Below are positions 24,669 to 33,491 of a stretch of 64,000 nucleotides of DNA, piece by piece (the stretch's first letter is position 1; the number at the start of each line of letters is the position of its first letter). Below the pieces are notes generated by a model that saw only the letters and a program-made list of their open reading frames with translations, was not told the origin of the DNA and ran no database searches. Position numbers and translations under genes: made by a program. The DNA comes from Ardenticatenaceae bacterium (GTDB lineage: Bacteria > Chloroflexota > Anaerolineae > Promineifilales > Promineifilaceae), in assembly GCA_030065875.1 (NCBI GenBank), contig JASJCR010000018.1, positions 62,001 to 126,000 of the forward strand, written 5' to 3'.

Positions 24669-25406
24669 ATGAACACCAATTTACACCACCAACTAAACCG
24701 ATTTGCCGATCGAAAACCGATAGGAAAGGGGTGGGTTTCGGCCGAAATCCTTATCCCCACCGGCTTGATCCTGCTCAGTCTTGTCCCGTCTGTCGGCGGC
24801 ACTTTCCGCCTGTTCCAACTGGCGACGGGTACAGGAATTACACCAGAAACCGCTCGGTTTTTTGCCCAACCGTTTCCGGTCGTCGCCCATATTATCAGCG
24901 TGATTTTGTATTCGCTGCTGGGCGCGCTGCAGTTTGCCCCTCGCTTTCGGCGGCGGCATTTGAAGCTGCATCGGAGAATCGGCCGAATCCTGATTCCCGC
25001 CGGGTTTGTAACCGCCATTTCCGGCCTGTGGATGTCACATTTTTACCCGTGGCCCGCCTACGATGGGATTGCGCTCTACATCATGCGGCTGCTTGTCGGT
25101 GGCGGCATGATTATCGCCCTGGTATTGGCGACGGACACGATTCGCCGGCGTAAATTTCGGCAGCACGGCGCGTGGATGATTCGGGCATACGCCCTGGCGA
25201 TGGGTGCCGGAACGCAGGTGTTCAGTCATATCCCCATCTTTGTATTACAGCAGGAGTTCACCCTAACCAATCGGGCCCTGGCGATGGGTGCAGGCTGGCT
25301 GATCAACATCCTCGTTGCTGAATGGGTCATCGCCACTCGACTGCGCCCGACTCGACGGAACCAGCGTGGACGCAAGGCAACCAAACCCATCTTGGATCGC
25401 AATTAG
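24669..25406 (+). CDS. DUF2306-type integral membrane protein
   Basis: The 245-residue protein has about six to seven membrane segments. Conserved-looking histidines lie in RRRHLKLHRRIGRILIPAG (about 93-111) and FRQHGAWMIRAYAL (about 164-177). This pattern is known from DUF2306 predicted membrane proteins and from heme-binding membrane families with paired histidines. No function is assigned. GAGG precedes the ATG. It may share the transcript of the XRE pair, 93 bases upstream. Confidence 0.7.
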   Translation: MNTNLHHQLNRFADRKPIGKGWVSAEILIPTGLILLSLVPSVGGTFRLFQLATGTGITPETARFFAQPFPVVAHIISVILYSLLGALQFAPRFRRRHLKLHRRIGRILIPAGFVTAISGLWMSHFYPWPAYDGIALYIMRLLVGGGMIIALVLATDTIRRRKFRQHGAWMIRAYALAMGAGTQVFSHIPIFVLQQEFTLTNRALAMGAGWLINILVAEWVIATRLRPTRRNQRGRKATKPILDRN

Positions 25407-25815
25407 GGAAAAAAACGAGTTTATTTGGGGTAAGCGTGACCCTAGAACCACGAGAAATGGTTCTTTAGGACGATGTGAAGAAGGAGTGTGGGGAATAGAC
25501 TAGAGACCAGAGACTTGTGGCTGGGTGAAGGGCTTAATCATCGTTATCGAAGCTGCAAGCCGTCTGAATGATTACAAATAGGCAGGTTAAGCATACTGCT
25601 CTGAAAATCAATGATTTTGAGCGTTTATTATTAAGTAAATTGCAAGAATTTTTCAATATTTAATTGTTCGCAGAGCGCGCAGCGCAGAACCGTAGGTTCG
25701 CAGATTAGAAAGAGAAATCTGTGAAAATCCGTGTTAATCCGTGGCTTCTTTTAACAATTCTTTTTGCTAACTACTTAAAGAATTTTCAACTGCAGGGACA
25801 GGAGGTTTGATTCAA
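25407..25815. other. Intergenic stretch without a gene
   Basis: About 400 AT-rich bases with no supported gene. 25668-25746 holds a dispersed repeat of the ATCTGTGAAAATCCGTGTTA type, with GCGCGCAGCGCAGAA beside it. A related sequence recurs at 35464-35532. GGAGG at 25801-25805 serves the next gene. Confidence 0.6.
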
Positions 25816-26172
25816 GTGAAAAATAGAGTGATATTATCGTTTACATTGTTCTGGCTGGGGATTTTACAGGTGTTAAGCCAGGTAAATCGCGGTGCTGAGT
25901 ATGATCTAGGCACTCTTTTGTTAGGGGTTTTGGGGGTTGTCGCGGCCGGATCTCTGTTGGAGCACGGCCGTCGTTTTCACTGGCTGGCGATAGTAACCGC
26001 TGCGGCAGGCATTAGCCGGCTGGCTTTTTTGCAGCTGCAGTATGGGGTACATTTGTTCGCCGGGCTGCAGCTGTTGGCTTATATTTTGCTGCTGTGGAAG
26101 GCCCTGCCGGCAATTGGACGTGGGAAAGCGATCAAGGTCAATCGATCGCGAAGCACAATGTCGGGTGATTGA
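25816..26172 (+). CDS. Small membrane protein, unknown
   Basis: The 118-residue protein is hydrophobic throughout, with about four membrane segments and a basic C-terminal tail. No family is recognised. GGAGG at 25801-25805 fits the GTG at 25816 (ten-base spacing) better than the TTG at 25807, so I take the GTG as start. It precedes the two-component pair but is separated from it by a probable promoter. Confidence 0.6.
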   Translation: MKNRVILSFTLFWLGILQVLSQVNRGAEYDLGTLLLGVLGVVAAGSLLEHGRRFHWLAIVTAAAGISRLAFLQLQYGVHLFAGLQLLAYILLLWKALPAIGRGKAIKVNRSRSTMSGD

Positions 26173-26208
26173 GGCCGGTTTATAAATACTTTCTTCAACG
26201 CAGACAAG

Positions 26209-26214
26209 TATAAT
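26209..26214 (+). promoter_or_regulatory. -10 box for a leaderless sensor kinase mRNA
   Basis: A perfect TATAAT ends six bases before the kinase ATG, and there is no ribosome site between them. Confidence 0.5.
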
Positions 26215-26220
26215 AGAACC

Positions 26221-27684
26221 ATGTTTTCTTTTCCCCGGTGGGTTGGTCGCCTGCGCTGGCAGCTCGCTTTGTCTTATGCGGTTGTGACAATTGTTGTTAT
26301 TTTCACCCTGCTCTTAATTGAGCAGGTTTTGTTTTTGGCGGACCAGGCTCGTGAAATTAATATCGAAGGGTTACCGCAAACAACGGTTGATCAACTCCAT
26401 CATATCACGCCACAGGTTGCTTCTTATTTGGCTGCCGAGCTTCCCGATCAAAAGGCGATTGAAGCGTGGTTAATGACCATTACCCGCAGCAGCGATGAAA
26501 TGACAAATTTGACGCTGGCAATTGAACAACCGCAGCCGGAGGGAGAATCTCTCACCTTTTATAATAAAACATTTGGGGTTGCGGTATTTGACGCCAGCGG
26601 AGCGGTGATTTCTCAGCTGCCACCCGACTACTCATTTTCTGATCCGGCCGAACGGGTTTGGCGAGCCGCCATGACTGAGCCCCAGGCTGCAGATCAATTT
26701 TTAGGGGAGAGTATTTTTGCCGCCGTGCCGATCTTTTCTCCCCAGGGAGAACGATTAGGGGTCCTTTTTGTAGATGTAAGCTCGCCAAACCCGTGTTTCT
26801 GGTGTGAATTAGGGGATCGGATGCTGGGAACCCTGATGTCAACCGGCCGCTCGGCCGTGTGGATCATTTTGATCGGCATCGTTTTTGGGATCATCAGCAC
26901 CCGGGGGTTGACCCGGCGCATCCAGCATCTGGTTAATACGGCCGAACGCTGGGGGGAGGGTGAATTGACCACCATGATCTCCGAACAGGGAGCAGATGAA
27001 TTGGGGGATTTGTCACGTCAGCTCAACCGCATGGCGCGCGATTTGGATGCGCTGCTGCAAACGCGACAGCAGCTGGCTCATCTTGAAGAGCGCAATCGGC
27101 TGGCTCGTGAGCTACATGATGCGGTCAAACAGCAGGTGTTTGCCACCAGCATGCAGCTGGCTTCCGCTCAGCTGGCCCTGGAGCAGGGAGATGAGGAACT
27201 GATTGCCCGTCATTTACAAGAGGCCAAAATGCTGATCGCCGATATGAAGCAGGAGTTGACCGGTTTGATTCAGGAGCTGCGGCCGGCCGCGCTAGAAGAT
27301 AAGGGGTTAGTGGAGGCCGTGCGCGATTACGCGGAGAAGTGGTCGAGACAGCACGATCTTCCGGTTGAAGTCGCCGTGCAGGGAGAACGGCCGACCCCGC
27401 TGCAGCTCGAGCAAACGCTGTTTCGCATTGCCCAGGAGGGGTTGTCAAATATCGGCCGGCACAGCCAGGCTTCGCGGGCCACCGTTTATTTAAAATGGGC
27501 AGATGGGCAAATCAAGATGCGCCTGCAGGATGATGGGGTTGGTTTTGTGGTGGATGAAGGAACCGCTTCCGGTATTGGACTGGCCAGCATGCAGGAACGG
27601 GTGGCGCATATTGGCGGGGAGGTTGAGATTTTCAGCGCGCCCGGCCGCGGGACTTCGATTGAGGTCAGCGTGCCGCTAAAGTAG
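26221..27684 (+). CDS. NarL-type sensor histidine kinase
   Basis: The 487-residue kinase has a first membrane helix (about 15-38), an extracytoplasmic sensing region (about 39-205, with a lone CFWC pair near 186-189) and a second helix (about 205-225). A HAMP domain follows (about 226-280). The HisKA_3 dimerisation domain has phospho-accepting H299 in RLARELHDAVKQQ. The HATPase_c domain shows EGLSNIGRHS and DDGVGF. It passes phosphate to the response regulator encoded 23 bases downstream. The signal is unknown; the two cysteines could be redox-sensitive. Confidence 0.92.
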   Translation: MFSFPRWVGRLRWQLALSYAVVTIVVIFTLLLIEQVLFLADQAREINIEGLPQTTVDQLHHITPQVASYLAAELPDQKAIEAWLMTITRSSDEMTNLTLAIEQPQPEGESLTFYNKTFGVAVFDASGAVISQLPPDYSFSDPAERVWRAAMTEPQAADQFLGESIFAAVPIFSPQGERLGVLFVDVSSPNPCFWCELGDRMLGTLMSTGRSAVWIILIGIVFGIISTRGLTRRIQHLVNTAERWGEGELTTMISEQGADELGDLSRQLNRMARDLDALLQTRQQLAHLEERNRLARELHDAVKQQVFATSMQLASAQLALEQGDEELIARHLQEAKMLIADMKQELTGLIQELRPAALEDKGLVEAVRDYAEKWSRQHDLPVEVAVQGERPTPLQLEQTLFRIAQEGLSNIGRHSQASRATVYLKWADGQIKMRLQDDGVGFVVDEGTASGIGLASMQERVAHIGGEVEIFSAPGRGTSIEVSVPLK

Positions 27685-27707
27685 GACAAAGAAGGATATT
27701 TAGTAAC

Positions 27708-28376
27708 ATGAACGATCCAACTGCGGAGGCAACCACCGTTGTCCTGGTGGACGATCACAAAATTGTGCGTCAGGGGGTAAAGGGGTATCTCGACATGCTG
27801 CCCGATATTGACGTTGTGGGAGAGGCGGAATCCGGGCGAGAGGCGGTTGACCTGGCTTCATCTTTGGCCCCGGACGTGATGTTAATGGACCTCGTTATGC
27901 CCGGCATGGACGGCGTGGAAAGTACCCGAGCGGTCAAGCAGGTCAGCCCGCGCACCCAAATTATCGTCTTAACTTCGTATCATCAGGACGAGCATATTTT
28001 CCCGGCGATTCGGGCCGGTGCCCTATCGTACATTTTAAAAGACGTCGATCCGGCTGATTTAGCGGACGCCGTTCGTTTGGCGGCGCATGGAGAGGCGGTA
28101 TTACATCCGAGGGTTGCAGCCCGACTGGTTGAAGAAGTGCACGGCGCCCGCCATGCGACCATCAATCCGTTTACCGAACTCAGCGATCGGGAGCTTGAGG
28201 TTTTAAAATGGATTGCGGACGGGTTGTCGAACGGTCAGATTGCCGAAAAATTGGTGATTAGCGAACGTACGGTCAAAAATCACGTCAGCAATATCTTAGG
28301 CAAGCTGCACGTGGGGGATCGGACCCAGGCGGCCGTGTTGGCCTGGAAAGAAGGCGTTGTGAGAAGAAAGAAATGA
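27708..28376 (+). CDS. NarL/FixJ family response regulator
   Basis: The 222-residue protein has a receiver domain with D15/D16, phospho-acceptor D61 in LMDLVMPGMDG, and the conserved K near 111. A LuxR-type helix-turn-helix follows (about 155-218: LSDRELEVLKWIADGLSNGQ, then SERTVKNHVSNILGKL). It is the DNA-binding partner of the kinase just upstream. Its targets are unknown. Confidence 0.95.
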   Translation: MNDPTAEATTVVLVDDHKIVRQGVKGYLDMLPDIDVVGEAESGREAVDLASSLAPDVMLMDLVMPGMDGVESTRAVKQVSPRTQIIVLTSYHQDEHIFPAIRAGALSYILKDVDPADLADAVRLAAHGEAVLHPRVAARLVEEVHGARHATINPFTELSDRELEVLKWIADGLSNGQIAEKLVISERTVKNHVSNILGKLHVGDRTQAAVLAWKEGVVRRKK

Positions 28377-28610
28377 TCAATTGTCATTAATCAATGGTCA
28401 ATAGTTAATTGGGGTGTCTGCAGGTGGCAACTTGGATTAAATTGTTGAGCAAACCACTTGTCATTCCGAGCGTCAGCGAGGAATCTCGTTGAGCTGCGCT
28501 TAAGCTCAGATTGCGAAAAATTATTCCGTTCGACAACGCCGCGATTGTGACCCGTCACACACCACGAGTGAGTGAATGATTATTCATCCATTCATGGGGT
28601 TGCCTGGTGG
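28377..28610. repeat. Intergenic repeats: TCAATGGTCAATAGTTAATT arms and a TCATTCCGAGCGTC element
   Basis: 28377-28412 and 28609-28628 carry ATTGTTAATGGTCAATAG-type units in opposite orientation. Between them, 28459-28500 holds the GTCATTCCGAGCGTCAGCG element that recurs at 38303 and, partly, at 60959. No gene is seen. Confidence 0.7.
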
Positions 28611-29405
28611 TCAATTGTTAATGGTTATGATGTCGATTTGTTCGGCCGGTTGGCGATTGTAGACGCCGGTCATGAGATTCCAGCGGATGCGGATGGCTTC
28701 CCAAATATTGCGCAGATAGTCGAGGCGAGTGACGTGGGTGCCCTCGGCATCGGTCCAGTTAGCCCCAATGGCGTGGATTTTGTAACCAAAGCGTCGGGCC
28801 AGGGCCAGGGCTTCATCATCAAAACTCCACCCATCCATACGGGCGGTTGTAAATATTTTTTGGGCGGCATCTGCGGAAAAGGCCTTGAAACCGCAGCGGG
28901 TATCCCAGATGCCGGGCACGACCATCATCTGGATAAAAAGATTGCCGGCGTTGCCTAAAAACCGCTTCAAAAAAGGTTGGGGGATCGACTGTTGGGCGGT
29001 CGGGGCGTCTTTGTGATCGCGGGAGGCGATAACGACCTGCGCTCCACTAGCAAAAAGCGGCTGCATCTGTTCAAAGTGAGAGAGGTCGGTTGAGTTGTCG
29101 GCATCGGTGAAGAGACGGATTTGCCCACTGGCAGCGAGCATCCCCTGGCGCACGGTAAATCCCTTGCCGCGATTTTGCGGCCGATTGATCCAGCGAACCT
29201 GTTTCTTGTCGGCCGCAAACCGCTTCACGATGTCCGGAGTCCCGTCGTCCGGGCCGTCAAGAACGATAACAATTTCCCACGTATAGGGCTGGCTGCTCAA
29301 ATAGGCATAGGTGATGTTGAGGGTATCCCCGATCCGATTTTCTTCCGTATAAGCTGGGATGATGACAGATAAATACGGATGTGACGCTTTTTCTTGGTGT
29401 TCCAT
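28611..29405 (-). CDS. Family 2 glycosyltransferase, polyprenyl-phosphate sugar synthase-like
   Basis: The 264-residue GT-A enzyme has SVIIPAYTEENRI (about 12), VLDGPDDGT, GKGFTVRQGMLAA, and the metal-binding LFTDADNSTDL (about 98-108), then RCGFKAFSADAA. These features resemble dolichyl/undecaprenyl-phosphate glucosyltransferases, which load a sugar onto a lipid carrier. I chose the ATG at 29405 over the TTG two codons earlier. It follows another GT2 gene on the same strand, 38 bases away. Confidence 0.85.
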   Translation of the reverse strand: MEHQEKASHPYLSVIIPAYTEENRIGDTLNITYAYLSSQPYTWEIVIVLDGPDDGTPDIVKRFAADKKQVRWINRPQNRGKGFTVRQGMLAASGQIRLFTDADNSTDLSHFEQMQPLFASGAQVVIASRDHKDAPTAQQSIPQPFLKRFLGNAGNLFIQMMVVPGIWDTRCGFKAFSADAAQKIFTTARMDGWSFDDEALALARRFGYKIHAIGANWTDAEGTHVTRLDYLRNIWEAIRIRWNLMTGVYNRQPAEQIDIITINN

Positions 29406-29443
29406 AAGCAAATTGATCCAACCGATTAATGTTACCCGTCACC

Positions 29444-30394
29444 CTATGGCTCGTCAACCGCGGATAACCGTTCCGTTAGGTCTGCGTCGGAGAGGCGTCG
29501 GGTGGCCTGGATACGCCGCCGTTTGGGCCACATTTTGAACAATCCCAGCATGCCGGCCAGCTGGCCACGCAAGCGGGCCCGAGCCGCTTCTCCACGCCAG
29601 TGGCTGAGTGCTTCACGGGTGATTTGCCACTGTGCGCGGGCGATAGGCAGCCAGTTGCGGCGCAGCAGCGTGGTTGGATAATTTTTCCAGATGATCCACA
29701 GGAAATTTCGCCCGTCGTGATAGCTGGCGATGGCGCCGCTCCCCCCGGAGGCCTTGACCTTGTGATAGACGATGGCGGACGGGTTATAAATCGTTTGCCA
29801 TCCGGCCAGGTTGAGCCGCCAGCCCAGGTCGACATCTTCACAGGAGAAGTAGAGATCGCGGTCGAGGAAACCAACCTCATCGAGAGCGGTGCGGCGATAG
29901 GCTACGGCCGCACCACAGCCGCTAAAAACCACCTCTTCTTTATCGTACTGTCCAGTATCTTTTTGCCAGACGCCGCGGTTCCCGGGCAAACCGTTGAGGC
30001 GATAAAAATCTCCGGCCGTGTGCAGGGTATCGCGCTGATCAAACAGCAGGATTTTGCCGACAACCGCCCCGGCCAGCGGCTGACGAGCGAAGCTTTCCAT
30101 GGTTTTCTCCAGCCAATGGGAATCTGCTTCGGTATCATTATTGAGCAGCACGATAAAATCACCCTGTGCCACTTCATAACCGGCGATACATGCTCCGGTA
30201 AATCCCTGATTTTGGCCCAGTTCGATGAGGCGCACTTCGGGGAAGTTTTGCTTGACATAATCTTGGGAGCCGTCGTTCGACCCGTTGTCAACCAGAATAA
30301 TCTCGAATGATTTGAGCGTTTGCCGCCGCAGGCTATGTAGACACACATCGAGATGATGTTTGCCGTTCCAGTGGGGGATGATGATGGAGATCAA
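29444..30394 (-). CDS. Family 2 glycosyltransferase, rhamnosyltransferase-like
   Basis: The 316-residue protein begins ISIIIPHWNGKHHL and has VDNGSNDGS (about 36-44), the nucleotide-sugar motif LLNNDTEAD (about 83-91), FSGCGAAVAYRRTAL and CEDVDLGWRL (about 185-194). This order is typical of RfbF/WcaA-like rhamnosyl- and related transferases. The adjacent RmlD-like reductase supports a deoxysugar donor. The enzyme is cytoplasmic, with a basic C-terminal tail. Confidence 0.87.
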   Translation of the reverse strand: MISIIIPHWNGKHHLDVCLHSLRRQTLKSFEIILVDNGSNDGSQDYVKQNFPEVRLIELGQNQGFTGACIAGYEVAQGDFIVLLNNDTEADSHWLEKTMESFARQPLAGAVVGKILLFDQRDTLHTAGDFYRLNGLPGNRGVWQKDTGQYDKEEVVFSGCGAAVAYRRTALDEVGFLDRDLYFSCEDVDLGWRLNLAGWQTIYNPSAIVYHKVKASGGSGAIASYHDGRNFLWIIWKNYPTTLLRRNWLPIARAQWQITREALSHWRGEAARARLRGQLAGMLGLFKMWPKRRRIQATRRLSDADLTERLSAVDEP

Positions 30395-30401
30395 GGGGAT
30401 A

Positions 30402-30479
30402 AATGCTAATTGCTAATGGCTATTTGTCAATAGCTAAAACCTTTAGCTATTAGCTATTGGCCTTAGTCATTAGCCATTA
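30402..30479. repeat. TTGCTAATGGC / TTAGCTATTAGC inverted arms
   Basis: A member of the same family as 19478 and 31988. Left-arm units are AATGCTAATTGCTAATGGC; right-arm units are TTTAGCTATTAGCTATTGG. It fills the gap between the reductase and the glycosyltransferase. Confidence 0.75.
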
Positions 30480-31300
30480 AGAAATTCTGCCACCGCTTCT
30501 TCCCACGGCCGCAGGGTGATCCCGATTGCTGCTCCATTGAGATTGAGCAGTTCACCGTAATGAGGTGGGGTTGATAGGCGGTCAAATTCAGTGGACAAAA
30601 TCGGTTCATTGGTCACATCAGTTAATCCTGCCTGACGCAGGATTTCATTGGCAAATTCCCAGCGGGAGCAGGCGCCTTTGTTGACAAAATGATAGGTGCC
30701 GAATTGACCGGTCTCGATTAGCTGGGCGATCGCTTGGGCCAGGTCTGGGGCGTAGGTTGGATTGCCAATTTCATCGGTTACCACGCGCAGTCGGCCGGTT
30801 TCGCGGGCGCGGCGCAGGATGGCGTGGATAAAATTTTTCCCCCCGACCGAGAAGAGCCAGGCGGTGCGCACGATGTAATGTTGGGGCAAAATCCCCCGAA
30901 TATTAAACTCACCGGCCGCTTTGCTTTTGCCATACGGGTTGAGCGGCCGGAGGGGCATCCATTCTTCATAGCCACCCGGCCGGTCACCGGGAAAAACCTC
31001 GTTGGTGCTGACCTGCAGCAGGGCGGCTCCGGTTTGCAGACAGGCCAGGGCCAGGTTTTGCGGACCGAGGGCGTTGCTTTTGAAGGCCAGCGCATAATTT
31101 GAGACGCACCCGTCGACATTCGTATAGGCGGCGGCATTGATGACCACCTGCGGCCGTAGCGTGTCGATCAGCTCAAAGATCTGTTTTTGATTGGCGATGT
31201 CGTAATGGGGCAGGTCAACGGCCGTGACCTGGTGATGGGCAAGCGACTGCTGCAGGGCCCGGCCGAGCTGACCCTCCCCCCCGGTGATGAGAACATTCAT
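30470..31300 (-). CDS. rmlD: RmlD-like dTDP-4-dehydrorhamnose reductase
   Basis: RmlD makes dTDP-rhamnose from the 4-keto sugar with NAD(P)H. The 276-residue short-chain enzyme has the cofactor loop GGEGQLGRAL (7-16), INAAAYTNVDGC (about 54-65), STNEVFPGD and the catalytic Y-x3-K in NPYGKSKAAGE (about 131). The other rml genes are not in the window, so donor specificity is inferred. Confidence 0.87.
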   Translation of the reverse strand: MNVLITGGEGQLGRALQQSLAHHQVTAVDLPHYDIANQKQIFELIDTLRPQVVINAAAYTNVDGCVSNYALAFKSNALGPQNLALACLQTGAALLQVSTNEVFPGDRPGGYEEWMPLRPLNPYGKSKAAGEFNIRGILPQHYIVRTAWLFSVGGKNFIHAILRRARETGRLRVVTDEIGNPTYAPDLAQAIAQLIETGQFGTYHFVNKGACSRWEFANEILRQAGLTDVTNEPILSTEFDRLSTPPHYGELLNLNGAAIGITLRPWEEAVAEFLNG

Positions 31301-31388
31301 AAATAATCAATGGTTAATGGTCAATAATCAATAATCAACTGGTCTTAATTGACAATTGAGTATTAACTATTGGCCATTGACAATTATA
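31301..31388. repeat. TCAATAATCAATAATCAACTGG-type inverted arms
   Basis: AATCAATGGTTAATGGTCAA units are followed by TTGACAATTGAGTATTAAC and the inverse TGGCCATTGACAATT. It separates recR from the reductase gene. Confidence 0.7.
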
Positions 31389-31986
31389 ATTCCTGTCGTC
31401 CTTGCAGGGCCCGGCTCAGGGTCACTTCATCGGTGTATTCGAGATCGGATCCGACGGCCAGACCGCGAGCAAGGGAGGAGAGTTTTAAGCCAAAAGAAGC
31501 CAGACGCCGCTCGAGGTAGCGGGCGGTTGTATCTCCTTCGAGGGTGGCGTTGGTGGCGATAATGACTTCGCTGTATTCACCGGCGTCAATCCGCTTAACC
31601 AATGATTCAATGGTCAGGTCATCGGGACCGATCCCCTCAACGGGGGAGATTGAACCGTGTAAAACGTGATAGCGGCCCTTAAAAGCGCGCGACCGCTCAA
31701 TAGCCACCAGGTCGAGCGGTTCTTCGACCACGCACATCAGCGTGCTGTCTCGCTCTTCGTTGGTACAGATCACACACGGGTCATCCTCGGTGATGTTGTG
31801 ACAGATCGAGCAAAAGCGGGTATTTTCTTTTAAGGCCACCAGGGCATTGGCCAGGTCAACCGCCTGATTCGGGTCGGCACCGCGCAGCAAAAAGAAAGCC
31901 AGGCGCGAGGCGGACTTGGGGCCAATTCCCGGCAGGCGGGAAAACTCGTTGATGAGCTGTTGGATTGAACGGGGGAGGACGGACAT
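31384..31986 (-). CDS. recR: Recombination protein RecR
   Basis: RecR works with RecF and RecO to load RecA at gaps. The 200-residue protein has the helix-hairpin-helix LPGIGPKSASRLAF (about 18-31), a four-cysteine zinc finger (CSIC...C.IC, about 57-72), and a Toprim domain starting LMCVVEEPLDL (about 82), with EVIIATNATLEGDTTA (about 138). Length and order are normal. It follows ybaB, its usual neighbour, but dnaX is absent here. Confidence 0.95.
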   Translation of the reverse strand: MSVLPRSIQQLINEFSRLPGIGPKSASRLAFFLLRGADPNQAVDLANALVALKENTRFCSICHNITEDDPCVICTNEERDSTLMCVVEEPLDLVAIERSRAFKGRYHVLHGSISPVEGIGPDDLTIESLVKRIDAGEYSEVIIATNATLEGDTTARYLERRLASFGLKLSSLARGLAVGSDLEYTDEVTLSRALQGRQEL

Positions 31987-31987
31987 G

Positions 31988-32067
31988 GTTAATTGCTAAT
32001 TGCTATTTGCTAATTGTCAATTGCTAAATTTTAGCTATTAGCTGTTGATAATTAGCCATTGACAATT
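31988..32067. repeat. AATTGCTAATTGC inverted arms between ybaB and recR
   Basis: A third member of the TTGCTAATTGC/TTAGCTATTAGC family. It interrupts the otherwise tight ybaB-recR pair. Confidence 0.75.
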
Positions 32068-32446
32068 ATAAATTGAGCCCCAACCCACCCAGCATATCGT
32101 TCAGGCCGCTGACGCCGGACGAAATTGATTCCATCCGTTCGGCCGCCATTGCCTGTGATTGTTCGATCGCCTGGTTAACGGCCGCTACAAGCATATCCTG
32201 GACCATCTCTTTTTCTTCCGGATCAAGCAGCTCTTCATCGATTTCTATCGCTTTGACCCGCTGATGACCGGAAATTTCAATGGTGATCGCCCCGCCACCG
32301 GCGGAGACGGTCATAAATTCATCTTCTAACGCCTGCTGCGCGGCCGCCATATCTTCCTGCATTTTCTGCACCTGGGCCAGCATCGCGTTGGGATTGTTGG
32401 GGGTCTTTTTTGCCTTTGATTTTCCACGGAATGAACGTTTTGCCAT
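32066..32446 (-). CDS. YbaB/EbfC family nucleoid-associated protein
   Basis: The 126-residue protein has the YbaB core: MLAQVQKMQEDMAAAQ (about 22), VSAGGGAITIEISGHQRVKAIEI (about 45-68) and DPEEKEMVQDMLVAAVNQA. It binds DNA as a dimer and is commonly encoded next to recR. The N-terminal 20 basic residues, KRSFRGKSKAKK, are a small extension. The ATG at 32446 has AAGGAG upstream; the longer frame to 32503 is not used. Confidence 0.92.
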   Translation of the reverse strand: MAKRSFRGKSKAKKTPNNPNAMLAQVQKMQEDMAAAQQALEDEFMTVSAGGGAITIEISGHQRVKAIEIDEELLDPEEKEMVQDMLVAAVNQAIEQSQAMAAERMESISSGVSGLNDMLGGLGLNL

Positions 32447-32549
32447 GGTAAAAATACTCCTTCTAGAGCGAATCAGCACGGCCCTGCGGGCCTGCCAGCT
32501 CATTAGCTTAATAGCTCTGTGATGATTGGGGTCTATTGTAGCCGGAAAA

Positions 32550-32624
32550 TAGACAACAGACTACAGACCTCAGACTTCAGACATCAGAAGGTTTCTGTCG
32601 TCTGAAGTCTGAGGTCTGTGGTCT
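32550..32624. repeat. CAGAC-family inverted repeat
   Basis: Left arm ACAGACTACAGACCTCAGAC; right arm TCTGAAGTCTGAGGTCTGTG; centre ATCAGAAGGTTTCTGTCG. It lies between the ABC permease and ybaB. Confidence 0.85.
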
Positions 32625-33425
32625 TTAATAGTGGGCGAGTGTCCCTTCACGTCGGGCATAATCAACCGCCTGGCCAAAAAACCACAGCGAAAAGGGAAAA
32701 AGCAGGAGGCAGAACAGGGCCAAAATCGAAAGGTCCCAGCGAGCCTCAAACCAGGAGGCTCCGTTGATTAACGCCAGGCGCATGACGTTAAGGGCATAGG
32801 TGATTGGCAGAAGATTGGCGATAAACTGGAGCCAGTCCGGCAGGAGAGAAATCGGGTAGTAAATGCCACCGAGCAGGGCGAACAGGCTGGAAAGGAGGGC
32901 GGTAATCGGGTTACCGCGCTTGATGATCATGATCACGCCGGCCGATAAAATGCCGATACTGGCAAAGACGAGAATTGACAACAGGAGACTAAAGGCGGCC
33001 AGCGGCCAGTTGGCGGCCGACAGATCCAATCCAAGAAAAAGCCCCAGCACAAAATAGGTCAGAACCTGAACCGTGGTAAAAAAATAATTCCACCCGGCTG
33101 AGCCCACAATCATCGTCGAAACCGGTGTTGGGGTCATGAGAACCGCCTCTAACGTCCCGGTTGTTTGTGATTGACGCAGGGCCGTGGAAAAGGAGCTGAG
33201 CCCGGTGCCAAAATAATTGTTAAAGGCGATACCGATCAGGACAAAAGCGAAATAATCCCCGTCAAACCCCTCGAGATACGGAGAAGCCGAATCGCCTACC
33301 AGACGCGAAATAAAGAAAAAGGTAAACGCCCGAAAAAAGATGCCGAAAAAACTCAAAAAGAATGAGAGGCGATAGCTGGTTTGGATGTGATAATCGCGGA
33401 GGAAGAATGAGAGTAGGAGACGCAT
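32625..33425 (-). CDS. ABC-2 type transporter permease
   Basis: The 266-residue protein has six membrane segments in the ABC-2 layout. The LRQSQTTGTLEAVLMTPTP motif (about 83-101) between segments 2 and 3 is the usual coupling region, and GGIYYPISLLPDWLQ lies before the last pair. No ATPase gene is adjacent, so the partner and cargo (drug, lipid or polysaccharide) are unknown. Confidence 0.87.
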   Translation of the reverse strand: MRLLLSFFLRDYHIQTSYRLSFFLSFFGIFFRAFTFFFISRLVGDSASPYLEGFDGDYFAFVLIGIAFNNYFGTGLSSFSTALRQSQTTGTLEAVLMTPTPVSTMIVGSAGWNYFFTTVQVLTYFVLGLFLGLDLSAANWPLAAFSLLLSILVFASIGILSAGVIMIIKRGNPITALLSSLFALLGGIYYPISLLPDWLQFIANLLPITYALNVMRLALINGASWFEARWDLSILALFCLLLFPFSLWFFGQAVDYARREGTLAHY

Positions 33426-33427
33426 GT

Positions 33428-33491
33428 TAGACTTCAGACCTCAGACTACAGACTTCAGAACTGTGGTCTGAGGTCTGTGGTCTGTAGTCTA
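33428..33491. repeat. CAGAC-family inverted repeat
   Basis: ACTTCAGACCTCAGACTACA on the left and TCTGAGGTCTGTGGTCTGTA on the right form a compact hairpin with almost no loop. It lies between proC and the ABC permease. Confidence 0.85.
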